Counted from the stretch's first letter, positions 24,567-33,939 are shown. The stretch: DNA of 64,000 nucleotides from Nitrospirota bacterium (GCA_004321925.1 SCQH01000014.1:30809-94808), one strand, 5' to 3'. Notes: a model not told the origin generated them from the letters alone. Numbers and translations are program-made.

Positions 24567-25811
24567 ATGCAGACGATCTCGGTCCCTTCGGGCCGCTGGC
24601 ATGAGAACAAAGAGCGGGAGTTGACCTTTCCGTCCGGCTGGGAGGTGACAGACCTGACCTCCCCGGGTTTTGACAGTCCTGCCCTCAGCCCTGCCCGGAT
24701 AAAAAGCAGGCTCATGGCTCCCGTGGCCGGGCCTTCGCTTGAGGAACTGGCAAAGGGGAAGAAGGAGGTGGTGATCGTCTTTGACGACATGACGCGGCCC
24801 ACGCCGGTCGGGGATGTGGCCGCCCCGCTTCTTGAGATCCTGCATACCGCCGGGATCACCAAAGAGCGGATCCGTTTTGTCTGGGCCCTCGGCACTCACG
24901 CTGCCTATGACATGGGCAATGCCCGTAAAAAACTGGGGGATGAGATCGTTGAGAATTACGCGGTATACAATCACGATCCCTTCCAGAATAACGTCCTGAT
25001 CGGCCGGACGCCGGCCGGGACCGACCTTTGGTTCAACCGAGAGGTCATGAGCTGCGACCTGAAGATAGGCATCGGCTGCACCACTCCCCATCCGCATGTG
25101 GGCTTCGGCGGCGGGGCCAAGATCGTCATGCCGGGGGTTGCGGGGATCGAGACGACCGTCCGGTTCCACGACCTGGCCCTTCGCAACAGGAGGCAGACCG
25201 GCCTCGGTAATTTCGACAACAACATCATGCGGAAGGAGTGCGATGCGGCCGGGGAGATGATGGGGCTGGACTTCAAGGTAGACTGCCTGATAAACCGCCG
25301 CGGGCTGATCACCAGCCTCTATGCCGGGTCATTCAGGGAGGTGCATGCTGCTTCGGCTGAGGAGGCCAGGGAACACTACGGCATCCCCTTTGCCACCGGG
25401 TTTGATGTTGTCGTCTGCAATGCATACGGCAAGGCCACTGAAGCGGCCATCGCCGCCATGGTCGGACTGCCGGCGATCAGGCCTGACGGCAGCAGCAGCA
25501 TGGTACTGATCATCGACGCCCCGGAAGGGCAGGTCCCCCACTATGTCATGCGCTGCTGGGGGACCGGGTTCGGCGGCCGGCATTATGAACCAAAGATCGC
25601 CGGGAAGGGGCTGATCCGGACGATGCTGAAGAGACTGATCATCTTTGCCCCGCACCCCGATCCGACCATGCTCGACCTGCTCTGTCACCCCGGTGATGCC
25701 GTGGTCGTCAAGACCTGGTCCGGCGTCAGGGAGATACTTGAAAATGATCATCCGCAGACTGCCCGGGCCTGTGTCATTCAGGACGGCACAATGCAGTATA
25801 TGAGGCGGTGA
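24567..25811 (+). CDS. LarA-like nickel-dependent racemase/isomerase (DUF2088)
   Basis: 414 residues. The N-terminal DUF2088 domain has DDMTRPTP at 73-80, and HPHVGFGGGAK followed by MPG at 175-190. Residues that in lactate racemase LarA bind the nickel-pincer (NPN) cofactor are present at matching spacing: H111, H175, K185 (cofactor attachment) and H201. The protein therefore probably carries the NPN cofactor. Substrate is unknown, since LarA homologues act on many 2-hydroxy acids. No larB, larC or larE genes lie in the window. It follows the methyltransferase gene by 24 bp with GGAG upstream. Confidence 0.75.
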   Translation: MQTISVPSGRWHENKERELTFPSGWEVTDLTSPGFDSPALSPARIKSRLMAPVAGPSLEELAKGKKEVVIVFDDMTRPTPVGDVAAPLLEILHTAGITKERIRFVWALGTHAAYDMGNARKKLGDEIVENYAVYNHDPFQNNVLIGRTPAGTDLWFNREVMSCDLKIGIGCTTPHPHVGFGGGAKIVMPGVAGIETTVRFHDLALRNRRQTGLGNFDNNIMRKECDAAGEMMGLDFKVDCLINRRGLITSLYAGSFREVHAASAEEAREHYGIPFATGFDVVVCNAYGKATEAAIAAMVGLPAIRPDGSSSMVLIIDAPEGQVPHYVMRCWGTGFGGRHYEPKIAGKGLIRTMLKRLIIFAPHPDPTMLDLLCHPGDAVVVKTWSGVREILENDHPQTARACVIQDGTMQYMRR

Positions 25812-25835
25812 ACAGGAGACGCGGAGGGACGGAAT

Positions 25836-26297
25836 TCAGCCGGGCTTCAGGTCTCTGAGCAGTTCCGAGATCGTTCTTTTCAGCACCGGATGCAGGGTGT
25901 CCGGTGCGATCTCTGCCAGCGGGGCGAGGACGAATTCCCGTTCATGCATCAGGGGATGCGGTATGGTCAGGTCGTCGCTGCTGAGGACGAGGTCATCATA
26001 CAGCAGGATATCAAGGTCAATGCAGCGCGGCCCCCATTTGGCATCCCTTCTTCTGCCCATTTTTTCTTCGATTTTGAGCAGGACTTCCATGAGCCTCAGC
26101 GGCGGCAGCAGGGTCTCGGCCCTGACCGCCATATTGATGAAATCCGGCTGGTCCTCCAATCCCCACGGCCTGGTCTCGGTCATGCCGGAACTGCCGGTGA
26201 TGCTCAGCCCTGACTGTTGCAGGAAATCAAGCGCATCACGGCAGTTTTGTTCCCTGCTGCCCATGTTCGAACCTACGCCGAGGTAAACGACAGGCAT
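25836..26297 (-). CDS. folK: 2-amino-4-hydroxy-6-hydroxymethyldihydropteridine diphosphokinase
   Basis: 153 residues. It begins MPVVYLGVGSNMGSREQN (FolK N-terminal pattern), continues with a TRPWG loop and ends with the signature WGPRCIDLDILLYDD, which supplies the magnesium-binding Asp pair. It transfers pyrophosphate from ATP to the pterin in folate synthesis. It lies 20 bp downstream of dapL on the same strand and converges with the LarA-like gene. Confidence 0.93.
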   Translation of the reverse strand: MPVVYLGVGSNMGSREQNCRDALDFLQQSGLSITGSSGMTETRPWGLEDQPDFINMAVRAETLLPPLRLMEVLLKIEEKMGRRRDAKWGPRCIDLDILLYDDLVLSSDDLTIPHPLMHEREFVLAPLAEIAPDTLHPVLKRTISELLRDLKPG

Positions 26298-26316
26298 CTC
26301 TATTCCCGGGGATTGT

Positions 26317-27495
26317 TCAGGAGAGGGCCTTTTTGATCCTTCCGACTGCCTCTTGCGTCCTTTCGACCGGCACGGTCAGAGCAAACCGCACATAGCCCTC
26401 GCCCGGCGCCCCGAACCCGCTGCCCGGCGTAGAGAGGACGCCTGCCTTTTCGAGCAGGTCAGCGACAAAACTGGTGGAGGTATAGCCCTTCGGTACCTTT
26501 GACCAGAGATAGAAGCTCGCCTTCGGTTTTGCCATTTCCATGCCGATGCCCCTCAGTCCGTCATACAGCACATCCCTGCGCTGCTGGTAGGTCTGGCGTA
26601 TACCCGACAGGAGGGCATCGTCGGTCCCGAGGGCCACGATCGAGGCCTCCTGGACCGCCTGGAACACACCGGAGTCGAGGTTCGACTTTATCTTGCCGAG
26701 CCCGGCAAGGACATCCTTGTTGCCGACGGCAAACCCTATCCTCCAGCCGGTCATGTTATAGGTCTTTGAAAGAGAATGGAACTCTATGCCGACCTCTTTT
26801 GCGCCGTCTATTTCCATGAAACTGAGCGGCTTTTCATTATCGAAGTATATCTCGCTGTAGGCGGCGTCATGACAGACGATGATATTGTATTTCCCGGCAA
26901 TCTCAATGACGTTCTCATAGAAGGACCTTGTGGCGACCGCAGAGGTCGGGTTGTTGGGATAGTTGATGAACATCAGTTTCGACCTCTTCAGGACCGCTTC
27001 GGGGATCGCGCTGAAATCAGGCATAAAACCGTTATCAGACGTAAGCGGCATCAGGTGGACCTCGCCGCCGGCAAAGAGGGTGCTCACCGGGTAGACCGGA
27101 TATCCCGGGGAAGGCACCAGCACCACATCCCCCGGCTCAACGAAGGCAAGCGGTATATGTCCGATACCCTCCTTCGAACCGATAAGGGAGAGCACCTCGG
27201 AGGCCGCATCCAGACCGACGCCGAACCTGGTCCTGTACCAGCCGGAGACCGCCTCCCGGAAGGAGAGCATGCCTTCATAGGAAGGGTAGCGGTGGTGTTC
27301 GGGCTTCGCGGCAGCTGTTTTCAGTGCATCGACAATATGTGAAGGGGTGGGAAGGTCAGGGTCCCCGATGCTCATATCGATCAGGTCCACCCCTTTTGCG
27401 CGGGCCTCCTGCTTCATTTTGTCGATAGCGGCAAAAAGATAGGGCGGAAGGTTCCTGACCCGTGAGGCCATCTGGACAGTGACTTTAGCTTTCAA
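26317..27495 (-). CDS. dapL: LL-diaminopimelate aminotransferase
   Basis: About 392 residues, fold-type I aminotransferase. Motifs: DMSIGDPDLPTP near 36, SKEGIGHIPLAFVEPGD near 98, NYPNNPT near 170 and the PLP lysine in SLSKTYNMTGWRIGF near 237. These match DapL, which makes LL-diaminopimelate from tetrahydrodipicolinate for lysine and peptidoglycan. I place the start at TTG 27495 because GGAGGT lies 4 bp upstream; a long in-frame extension to 27969 runs into the neighbouring gene's strand and is rejected. An ATG further inside (27471) is an alternative. Confidence 0.85.
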   Translation of the reverse strand: MKAKVTVQMASRVRNLPPYLFAAIDKMKQEARAKGVDLIDMSIGDPDLPTPSHIVDALKTAAAKPEHHRYPSYEGMLSFREAVSGWYRTRFGVGLDAASEVLSLIGSKEGIGHIPLAFVEPGDVVLVPSPGYPVYPVSTLFAGGEVHLMPLTSDNGFMPDFSAIPEAVLKRSKLMFINYPNNPTSAVATRSFYENVIEIAGKYNIIVCHDAAYSEIYFDNEKPLSFMEIDGAKEVGIEFHSLSKTYNMTGWRIGFAVGNKDVLAGLGKIKSNLDSGVFQAVQEASIVALGTDDALLSGIRQTYQQRRDVLYDGLRGIGMEMAKPKASFYLWSKVPKGYTSTSFVADLLEKAGVLSTPGSGFGAPGEGYVRFALTVPVERTQEAVGRIKKALS

Positions 27496-27569
27496 CGTTA
27501 CCTCCGGAATTTTTGCACTTATTATATATGAATCCGTTTTATTATTTCCCCACATGCATAAGATTTCTT

Positions 27570-27598
27570 TTGACAAATGAGGCTGTTTGCATTTAAAT
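27570..27598 (+). promoter_or_regulatory. Sigma-70-type promoter for the TPR/cNMP gene
   Basis: TTGACA (27570-27575), 17-bp spacer, TTAAAT (27593-27598). The expected start of transcription is at 27604-27606, immediately before the ATG at 27607, which has no Shine-Dalgarno sequence. Transcript would be leaderless or nearly so. Confidence 0.6.
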
Positions 27599-27606
27599 AG
27601 TATCAG

Positions 27607-28920
27607 ATGAGCAGGGAGAACTGGGAGATATATTTCGGGGCGGTCAAGAAACAGGACTGGGCTAAGGCGCGGAGCGCCCTGAATGAGATAGCAAAGATAG
27701 ACAAAAAAAATCCGCAGGTATATCTCAAGATGGGCGATGTATGCCAGCGGGCAGGCGACACGCCCAGCGCGGTCAAGGCCTATCACATCTCTGCACGTAT
27801 CCAGTTCCTCCAGGGGTTTCACCAGAAGGCCATCGCCCTCTACAAGATCATCCTCAGGCTTGAACCCGGCAATGCCGAGGCCCTTGGCCGGACAGAGCAG
27901 ATCGTCCAGGAGATAGAGGAATCGCGTGGCCAGCATATCTGGCCTGCCGCGGCCGCACAGGAGCCGCATGTTCAGAGCATCACCGAGGAACTGGTCGAGA
28001 CGCAGGCGCTGTCTTCCGACCTGCCGCCTGATACAGCCTCACCATCCCCTGAAGGTGCAGGTTGGCTCGAAAGGACCTCCCTTGAACCGGCCGATGAGCC
28101 TTCTCAGCCCGGGGAGCCGCCTGAAGAGGAACTGCCTCAAAAAGAGCCGCCTGTTCCCTCTGACCAGCCGGCCGGATCGTGGCTTGAGACAACGGCCCTC
28201 GAGGTCCCTGATACCGTGGCTGATACAATTCCTGATACCGTCCCCGAGCTTATGCCTAACCAGCTGACTGAACCCGCCAGTGATACGGGTCCTGCGGAGA
28301 CAAACGTGCCTTTGACCTACGAAGAACTGACCCTGCAGAATGAGGCCTCGTCCCAAATGCCCCCGGATGACGGCACCGGCTTTATCGATGGCCCGGGTGG
28401 AGGCCTGTCCCTGGATGAGATCTTCTCCGAGATGCCTGAGGATGATTTTCAGAAGATGCTCGACGACCTGGTGGTCCCGCTCTCTGAACGTCAGGCCGCT
28501 GCCTCGGAAGTCCCCGAGCTCTTCTCCGGCATGTCTCCGGAGGAATACAGCAGCGCCCTCGGTGAGTTAAGCCAAAAGGTATATGCCGGGGGGACCCCGG
28601 TCGTCGAAGAGGGCGATTCCGGGGACTCCATGTTCCTGGTCAGATCCGGCAGCGCGCGGGTCGTCGCCCATATGCTCGGCAGGGAGATAGAGCTTGCCCG
28701 GCTTGGTGAGGGCGACCTCTTCGGTGAGGTGGCGTTCCTTACCGGCAGGCCGAGGACCGCATCCGTGATCGCCGACGGGGCGCTTGAGGTCTATGAGATC
28801 AACCGGGTCGATATTGAACGGATGATCGACAGGAACCCGGAGATCCTTTCGAGGCTCGAGGGCTTTTATGAGACCCGCGTCAAGGACACCATCCAGAAGA
28901 TAGTTCCGAAGCAATCCTGA
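27607..28920 (+). CDS. TPR and cyclic-nucleotide-binding domain protein
   Basis: 437 residues. TPR-like helices occupy about 1-105 (KMGDVCQRAGDTPSAVKAYHISARI and GFHQKAIALYKIILRLEPGN). A long acidic Pro/Glu/Ser-rich linker (about 115-270) includes a short repetitive run (VPDTVADTIPDTVPEL). The C-terminal cNMP-binding fold is at about 300-420, with GEGDLFGEVAFLTGRPRTASV as the phosphate-binding cassette (Arg and Thr/Ala present). No DNA-binding or catalytic domain, so it is probably a scaffold or sensor responding to a cyclic nucleotide. Monocistronic with its own promoter. Confidence 0.75.
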   Translation: MSRENWEIYFGAVKKQDWAKARSALNEIAKIDKKNPQVYLKMGDVCQRAGDTPSAVKAYHISARIQFLQGFHQKAIALYKIILRLEPGNAEALGRTEQIVQEIEESRGQHIWPAAAAQEPHVQSITEELVETQALSSDLPPDTASPSPEGAGWLERTSLEPADEPSQPGEPPEEELPQKEPPVPSDQPAGSWLETTALEVPDTVADTIPDTVPELMPNQLTEPASDTGPAETNVPLTYEELTLQNEASSQMPPDDGTGFIDGPGGGLSLDEIFSEMPEDDFQKMLDDLVVPLSERQAAASEVPELFSGMSPEEYSSALGELSQKVYAGGTPVVEEGDSGDSMFLVRSGSARVVAHMLGREIELARLGEGDLFGEVAFLTGRPRTASVIADGALEVYEINRVDIERMIDRNPEILSRLEGFYETRVKDTIQKIVPKQS

Positions 28921-28979
28921 CAAGGATCTCCAGCCTCTCCGCTTTTTGAAAAAGGGCCTGCTTTCTGTTACTATTCCCT

Positions 28980-29882
28980 GTGCTTCTGCAGCAGCTTATC
29001 AATGGTCTCACTCTCGGCGGGGTATATGCCCTTATTGCCCTGGGATATACCATGGTATACGGCATACTCGAGCTGATAAACTTCGCGCATGGCGAGATCT
29101 ATATGCTCGGGGCCTACCTCGGGATCATCATCCTCGCCTTCCTTACTGCTGCAGGGCTGACGGCCTACAGCCTTCCGCTGTCGCTCTTTATCACGCTGGT
29201 ATTGACCGTGCTGTTCTGTTCTTCGTACGGGTTCACGATAGAAAAGATCGCCTACCGGCCCCTCAGGAATGCCCCGAGGCTCAGCCCCCTCATCAGCGCC
29301 ATCGGGGTCTCGATATTCCTGCAGAACTACGTGATGCTCACGCAGGGGGCCACGGACAAGGTCTTCCCGTCCGTGCTGGGCAGCGGGGGGTTCGAATTTT
29401 TCTCGACGCGGGTGACCTACCTGCAGGCGGCGATCATTGCGGCCTCGGGGATCATCATGGTCCTGCTCCATCTGTTCGTCATGAAGACCAAGACCGGAAA
29501 GGCCATGCGCTGCGTTGCGCAGGACAAGGTCATGGCGTCGCTCGTCGGGATCGACATCGACCGGGTGATCTCCATTACCTTTATCATCGGGTCAGGACTG
29601 GCGGCAGTTGCCGGGGTCATGGTGGCCCTGTACTATGGTCTCGTCAACTATTCTATCGGGTATTCGGCAGGCATCAAGGCCTTCACCGCTGCAGTGCTCG
29701 GCGGGATCGGCAGCATCCCCGGCGCCATGCTTGGCGGCGTGGTCCTTGGGCTGGCCGAGAGCCTCGGGGCCAGCTATATTTCGAGCGAGTATAAGGACGC
29801 CTATGCCTTCGTCATCCTGATCATCATCCTGCTGCTGAAGCCTGAGGGGCTTCTCGGAAAAAGGCGGGAGGAGAAAATATGA
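28980..29882 (+). CDS. livH: Branched-chain amino acid ABC transporter permease LivH
   Basis: 300 residues with about eight membrane segments. NGLTLGGVYALIALGYTMVYGI at the start and GGIGSIPGAMLGG near 240-252 (the EAA-type loop) are typical LivH. Start GTG 28980; no strong ribosome site is visible. The stop overlaps the livM start (ATGA). With livM, livG and livF it forms an importer for a branched-chain amino acid or related substrate; the periplasmic binding protein is not in this window. Confidence 0.9.
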   Translation: MLLQQLINGLTLGGVYALIALGYTMVYGILELINFAHGEIYMLGAYLGIIILAFLTAAGLTAYSLPLSLFITLVLTVLFCSSYGFTIEKIAYRPLRNAPRLSPLISAIGVSIFLQNYVMLTQGATDKVFPSVLGSGGFEFFSTRVTYLQAAIIAASGIIMVLLHLFVMKTKTGKAMRCVAQDKVMASLVGIDIDRVISITFIIGSGLAAVAGVMVALYYGLVNYSIGYSAGIKAFTAAVLGGIGSIPGAMLGGVVLGLAESLGASYISSEYKDAYAFVILIIILLLKPEGLLGKRREEKI

Positions 29883-31006
29883 ACGGTATGACCATGAAAA
29901 GATCGTTTCTCTTTCGCTCCCTCATCATCCCTCTCTGGATCTCATTTCTCTTTCTTCCGTTCAAGGGCCTGCTGCCGGCAGCTGTCCTGTTCGTCGTGTT
30001 GAGCGTTACGATCCCGCTTTCAAAGGCCCTGGCAGGCTACCTCAAAGAGATACGGCTGCCTGACCTGCGGCTGACGCGTTTTGTCCCGGCAGGCGACCGA
30101 CTTGGTCTGCTGCTGCTTGTCCCCGCCCTTCTGCTGCCTTTTGCGGGAGATAACTATATCACCGACATTGCCACCCTTGCAGGGATCTATATCATTTTGG
30201 CCCTCGGGCTGAACGTGGTGGTCGGCTATACCGGTCTCCTGAACCTCGGGTTTGTGGCCTTCTATGCCATCGGCGCATACGGCTATGCGCTGCTCAATAC
30301 CAGGCTGGGCCTGGGGTTCTGGTCGGCGATGCCCCTGTCCGTCCTGAGCGCCACGGCAGCAGGCTTCCTCCTGGCTGTCCCCGCGGTGAGGCTCCGGGGC
30401 GACTACCTGGCGCTCGTCACCCTCGGCTTCGGCGAGATCGTGCGTCTCATCCTGAACAACTGGGACAGCTTTACGAAAGGGCCCAACGGTATCAACGGCA
30501 TTGCGGCCCCGCAGGTACTGGATATCCAGATCGGAAAGATCTCCCTCTATTACTACCTGGTGCTCGTCTTCGTCCTCGTGACGGTCTTTGTGATGAGGCG
30601 GGTCCAGGACTCAAAGACCGGCAGGGCCTGGATAGCCATTCGCGAGGACGAGATCGCCTCTGCTGCCATGGGCATCAGTACGACCTGGCACAAACTCTCT
30701 TCCTGTGCCTTCGGCGCCTTCTGGGCAGGGCTTGCCGGCACGCTCTTTGCCGCCAAGATGCGGTTCGTTTCGCCCGAGAGCTTCACGTTCATGGAATCGG
30801 TCCTGGTCCTCTGCATGGTCATCATCGGCGGCCTCGGGAGCATCGTCGGCGTGATCGTCGGGGCCCTGGTCCTCGTCCTTCTGCCGGAGGTCCTGCGGGA
30901 GGTCCAGATGTACCGGATGCTGGCCCTCGGATGCGGGCTGGTATTCCTGATGATCTTCAGGCCGCAGGGGCTTTTCGGGGGGAAGCATGCAGCTTCTGAC
31001 CGTTAA
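29879..31006 (+). CDS. livM: Branched-chain amino acid ABC transporter permease LivM
   Basis: 375 residues. An N-terminal pair of helices is followed by the LivM core (LGLNVVVGYTGLLNLGFVAFYAIGAYGYA near 105-135) and the EAA-type loop GGLGSIVGVIVGA near 320. Overlaps livH by 4 bp and livG by 20 bp. GGAGG lies upstream of ATG 29879; two further in-frame ATGs lie within 12 bp. Inner-membrane half of the importer. Confidence 0.9.
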   Translation: MNGMTMKRSFLFRSLIIPLWISFLFLPFKGLLPAAVLFVVLSVTIPLSKALAGYLKEIRLPDLRLTRFVPAGDRLGLLLLVPALLLPFAGDNYITDIATLAGIYIILALGLNVVVGYTGLLNLGFVAFYAIGAYGYALLNTRLGLGFWSAMPLSVLSATAAGFLLAVPAVRLRGDYLALVTLGFGEIVRLILNNWDSFTKGPNGINGIAAPQVLDIQIGKISLYYYLVLVFVLVTVFVMRRVQDSKTGRAWIAIREDEIASAAMGISTTWHKLSSCAFGAFWAGLAGTLFAAKMRFVSPESFTFMESVLVLCMVIIGGLGSIVGVIVGALVLVLLPEVLREVQMYRMLALGCGLVFLMIFRPQGLFGGKHAASDR

Positions 31007-31751
31007 GTCGCTGTCGAAGCAATTCGGCGGCATCCGGGCGATCGAAGACGTCAGCTTCGGGGTGAAGGCCGGGGACATCCTGAGCATCATCGGACCGAAC
31101 GGCGCCGGGAAGACAACGCTCTTTAACTGCCTCACCGGTTTCATGAGACCGACGAGAGGCAGCATCCTCCTTACAGACAGGGAGCTCTCGGCCCTGCCGC
31201 CGGACAGCATCGGCCGCCTCGGGATAGCGCGCACCTTCCAGAATATCAGGCTCTTCCGCGAGATGACGGTTCTCGAAAATATCCTGGTTGCACAGCATGC
31301 CCGGATACGCTATGGCGTTGTTTCGGCAGTGCTGAGATCGACTGCATATAAGGACGAGGAGAAGTCCCTTCGCGAAAAGGCCGTTGAGTACCTCGAACTG
31401 CTTGGGCTTGAGGCCCTTGCCGCCAAGCCCAGCGGCAGTCTTGCCTATGGGGCCCAGAGGAAGATCGAGATCGCCCGGGCCCTTGCGACCGGGGCCGGCC
31501 TCATCCTGCTGGACGAGCCGACCGCAGGGATGAACCCCCTTGAGACTGACGAGATGATGGCTCTGATCAGCAACCTCAGGGTCATGGGGAAGACGGTCCT
31601 GCTGATCGAGCATGACATGAAGGTGGTCATGGGGATCTCGGACCGTATCGTCGTCCTTGACCACGGCGTTAAGATAGCAGAGGGCTCCCCGCCGGAGATC
31701 AGGAGCGACCCCCTGGTGATCGAGGCCTATCTGGGCAGGGAGACGCACTGA
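30987..31751 (+). CDS. livG: Branched-chain amino acid ABC transporter ATPase LivG
   Basis: 254 residues. Walker A GPNGAGKTT near 36-44, the family insert (RTFQNIRLFREMTVLENI), signature region LAYGAQRKIEIARAL, Walker B LILLDEP and the switch His (IEHDM). The ABC signature reads SGSLAYGAQRK, as is usual for LivG. Cytoplasmic ATPase of the livHMGF transporter. Starts inside the end of livM. Confidence 0.92.
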   Translation: MQLLTVKSLSKQFGGIRAIEDVSFGVKAGDILSIIGPNGAGKTTLFNCLTGFMRPTRGSILLTDRELSALPPDSIGRLGIARTFQNIRLFREMTVLENILVAQHARIRYGVVSAVLRSTAYKDEEKSLREKAVEYLELLGLEALAAKPSGSLAYGAQRKIEIARALATGAGLILLDEPTAGMNPLETDEMMALISNLRVMGKTVLLIEHDMKVVMGISDRIVVLDHGVKIAEGSPPEIRSDPLVIEAYLGRETH

Positions 31752-31757
31752 GATCAG

Positions 31758-32456
<699 letters not shown>

Positions 32457-32470
32457 GATCCTGATCTGGA

Positions 32471-33082
32471 ATGGCATACAACCCTGAATATCATCACCGC
32501 CGGTCGATCCGGCTGAAGGGATACGATTATTCCCGGCCCGGGGCGTATTTCGTGACCGTGTGTGCGTGGAAGAAAGAGAGCATGTTCGGCGAAGTTGCAA
32601 ACGGTGAAATGCTGCTGAATGAATGCGGTCAAAACGTGGTACATTGCTGGAATGATCTACCCTGCCATTATCCAAACGGACAACTGGATGAATTCATCGT
32701 GATGCCGAATCACATTCATGGCATTATCATGTTAAACGTAGGGGCGGGTTTGCAACCCGCCCGGATCGAAGCCGGCACCAACGTAGGGGCGGGTTTCAAA
32801 CCCGCCCGGATTGATACCGACAGCGACGAGATAAACAGGGCGGGTTTGAAACCCGCCCCTACAAAATGCCATGGATTGCCGGAAATTGTGCGTGCTTTTA
32901 AAACGTTTTCAGCCCGTCGGGTCAACACCCTCCGTAATACCCCCGGTGTCCCGCTATGGCAGCGCAACTATCACGAGCACATCATACGCGACGATCGGGA
33001 ACTGCATGCGATTCGCGAGTACATCAGGTATAATCCATTGAGATGGGGTGAAGACGACGAAAATCCAAACAGGCATATGTAA
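32471..33082 (+). CDS. REP-associated tyrosine transposase (Y1_Tnp/RAYT)
   Basis: 203 residues. The N-terminal RAYT pattern (RRSIRLKGYDYSRPGAYFVTVCAWKKE), the HUH metal motif in MPNHIHGI near residue 80, and the catalytic Tyr in NYHEHIIR near 173 are present. The C terminus EYIRYNPLRW is family-typical. Between the HUH motif and the catalytic helix, about 45 residues (NVGAGLQPARIEAG...) are encoded by three palindromic repeats inserted in frame, so the protein is longer than usual. The reading frame is intact. It is a single-strand DNA nuclease/transposase that acts on REP-like palindromes. Confidence 0.88.
   Translation: MAYNPEYHHRRSIRLKGYDYSRPGAYFVTVCAWKKESMFGEVANGEMLLNECGQNVVHCWNDLPCHYPNGQLDEFIVMPNHIHGIIMLNVGAGLQPARIEAGTNVGAGFKPARIDTDSDEINRAGLKPAPTKCHGLPEIVRAFKTFSARRVNTLRNTPGVPLWQRNYHEHIIRDDRELHAIREYIRYNPLRWGEDDENPNRHM
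32742..32858. repeat. Three palindromic REP-like repeats inside the transposase gene
   Basis: Three 21-bp palindromes, each GGGCGGG + TTT(N)AA + CCCGCCC in form, at 32742-32762, 32787-32807 and 32838-32858. Copies 1 and 2 are preceded by GTAG; copy 3 is followed by CTAC, so it is inverted relative to the other two. Spacing keeps the transposase frame open. Such repeats are the typical targets of RAYT enzymes. Confidence 0.85.
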
Positions 33083-33110
33083 AATATTCTGCAAAGAAAG
33101 GAGCAAAAAA

Positions 33111-33533
33111 ATGATCCGCAAGGTATTGACACTCATCGTTTTTGTTTTGATCTTTTCCTCAGTCCCGGCTTTTGCGGGAAATGCGGAAAAGGAGAAGGCT
33201 GCTGTTGCGGCTGCTGAACAATGGCTCAAGGGCGTTGACTCGGGGAAGTATTCTGAAAGCTGGGGAGAGGCGGCTGAGCTCTTTAAAAATGCGGTAAAGC
33301 AGGAACAATGGGAACAGTCGCTCCAGGCAGTGAGGAAGCCGCTTGGCAAAATGGTTTCGCGGAAGGTAAGAACAAAGACCTTTGCGGCCTCCCTGCCCGG
33401 CGCCCCTGACGCTGAGTATGTCGTTATCGAGTTTAAGACCTCTTTTGAAAACAAAAAGTCTGCTGCAGAGACCGTGACCCCCATGATGGACAAGGATGGA
33501 AAATGGCGGGTCTCCGGGTATTACATCAAATAA
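33111..33533 (+). CDS. Exported DUF4019 protein
   Basis: 140 residues. Signal peptide about 1-22 (PAFA|GNAE). The mature part has the DUF4019 pattern: AAEQWLKGVDSGKYSESWGEAAELFK, then RKPLGKMVSRKV, EYVVIEFKTSF and a final GKWRVSGYYIK. AAAGGAG lies 10 bp upstream of ATG 33111, which excludes the longer reading from 33048. Periplasmic; fold is related to NTF2-like domains and the function is unknown. Confidence 0.8.
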   Translation: MIRKVLTLIVFVLIFSSVPAFAGNAEKEKAAVAAAEQWLKGVDSGKYSESWGEAAELFKNAVKQEQWEQSLQAVRKPLGKMVSRKVRTKTFAASLPGAPDAEYVVIEFKTSFENKKSAAETVTPMMDKDGKWRVSGYYIK

Positions 33534-33539
33534 AGAGTA

Positions 33540-33845
33540 ATGGTCCTGGTGGAATGTCCGCTCTGCCGCTTTCAGGCGGACATTAAAACCATTCTCCGGT
33601 CAGTGGCCGGCTACGACCGGAATACGCGAAGCGGGGTCTCTTCGTGCCCGCAATGCCATAAGGCCATTGAATACCGGGTCACGTCAGGGGCTTTGCATGT
33701 GGGGTACACCTATTCATCCGGGTCGCTGCATTTCGACAGCCTCTTCACTGTCAAGGCCAGTGGTCTGAAATGCGAGATCACTGACCAGGCGGTCACCTTC
33801 ATATATAAGGGTGAGCGCTATGAAGTGCCTGCTGAAAATAAATAG
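33540..33845 (+). CDS. Small zinc-ribbon protein
   Basis: 101 residues. Two CXXC pairs, CPLC at 6-9 and CPQC at 36-39, suggest a zinc ribbon, followed by a beta-rich domain (LHVGYTYSSGSLHFDSLFTVK). No signal peptide or membrane segment. Lies 6 bp after the DUF4019 gene and probably shares its transcript. Family not recognised. Confidence 0.6.
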   Translation: MVLVECPLCRFQADIKTILRSVAGYDRNTRSGVSSCPQCHKAIEYRVTSGALHVGYTYSSGSLHFDSLFTVKASGLKCEITDQAVTFIYKGERYEVPAENK

Positions 33846-33939
33846 CCCCTATACAGTTACTGCATTGTGTGATACGCTTTGAGTGGGTTGCAGTGCTTCA
33901 TGCAAAGAACGACCGGGCACTCCTCCCGAGGAGGGGAAA

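Noticed and set aside
26317..27969. Longer 550-codon reading of dapL
   Set aside because: The extra N-terminal part lies antisense to the TPR/cNMP gene; GGAGGT before TTG 27495 gives a normal-length DapL.
32742..32858. Possible CRISPR array
   Set aside because: Only three repeats, they are palindromic, in mixed orientation, with unequal spacers and inside a transposase frame; no cas genes are in the window.
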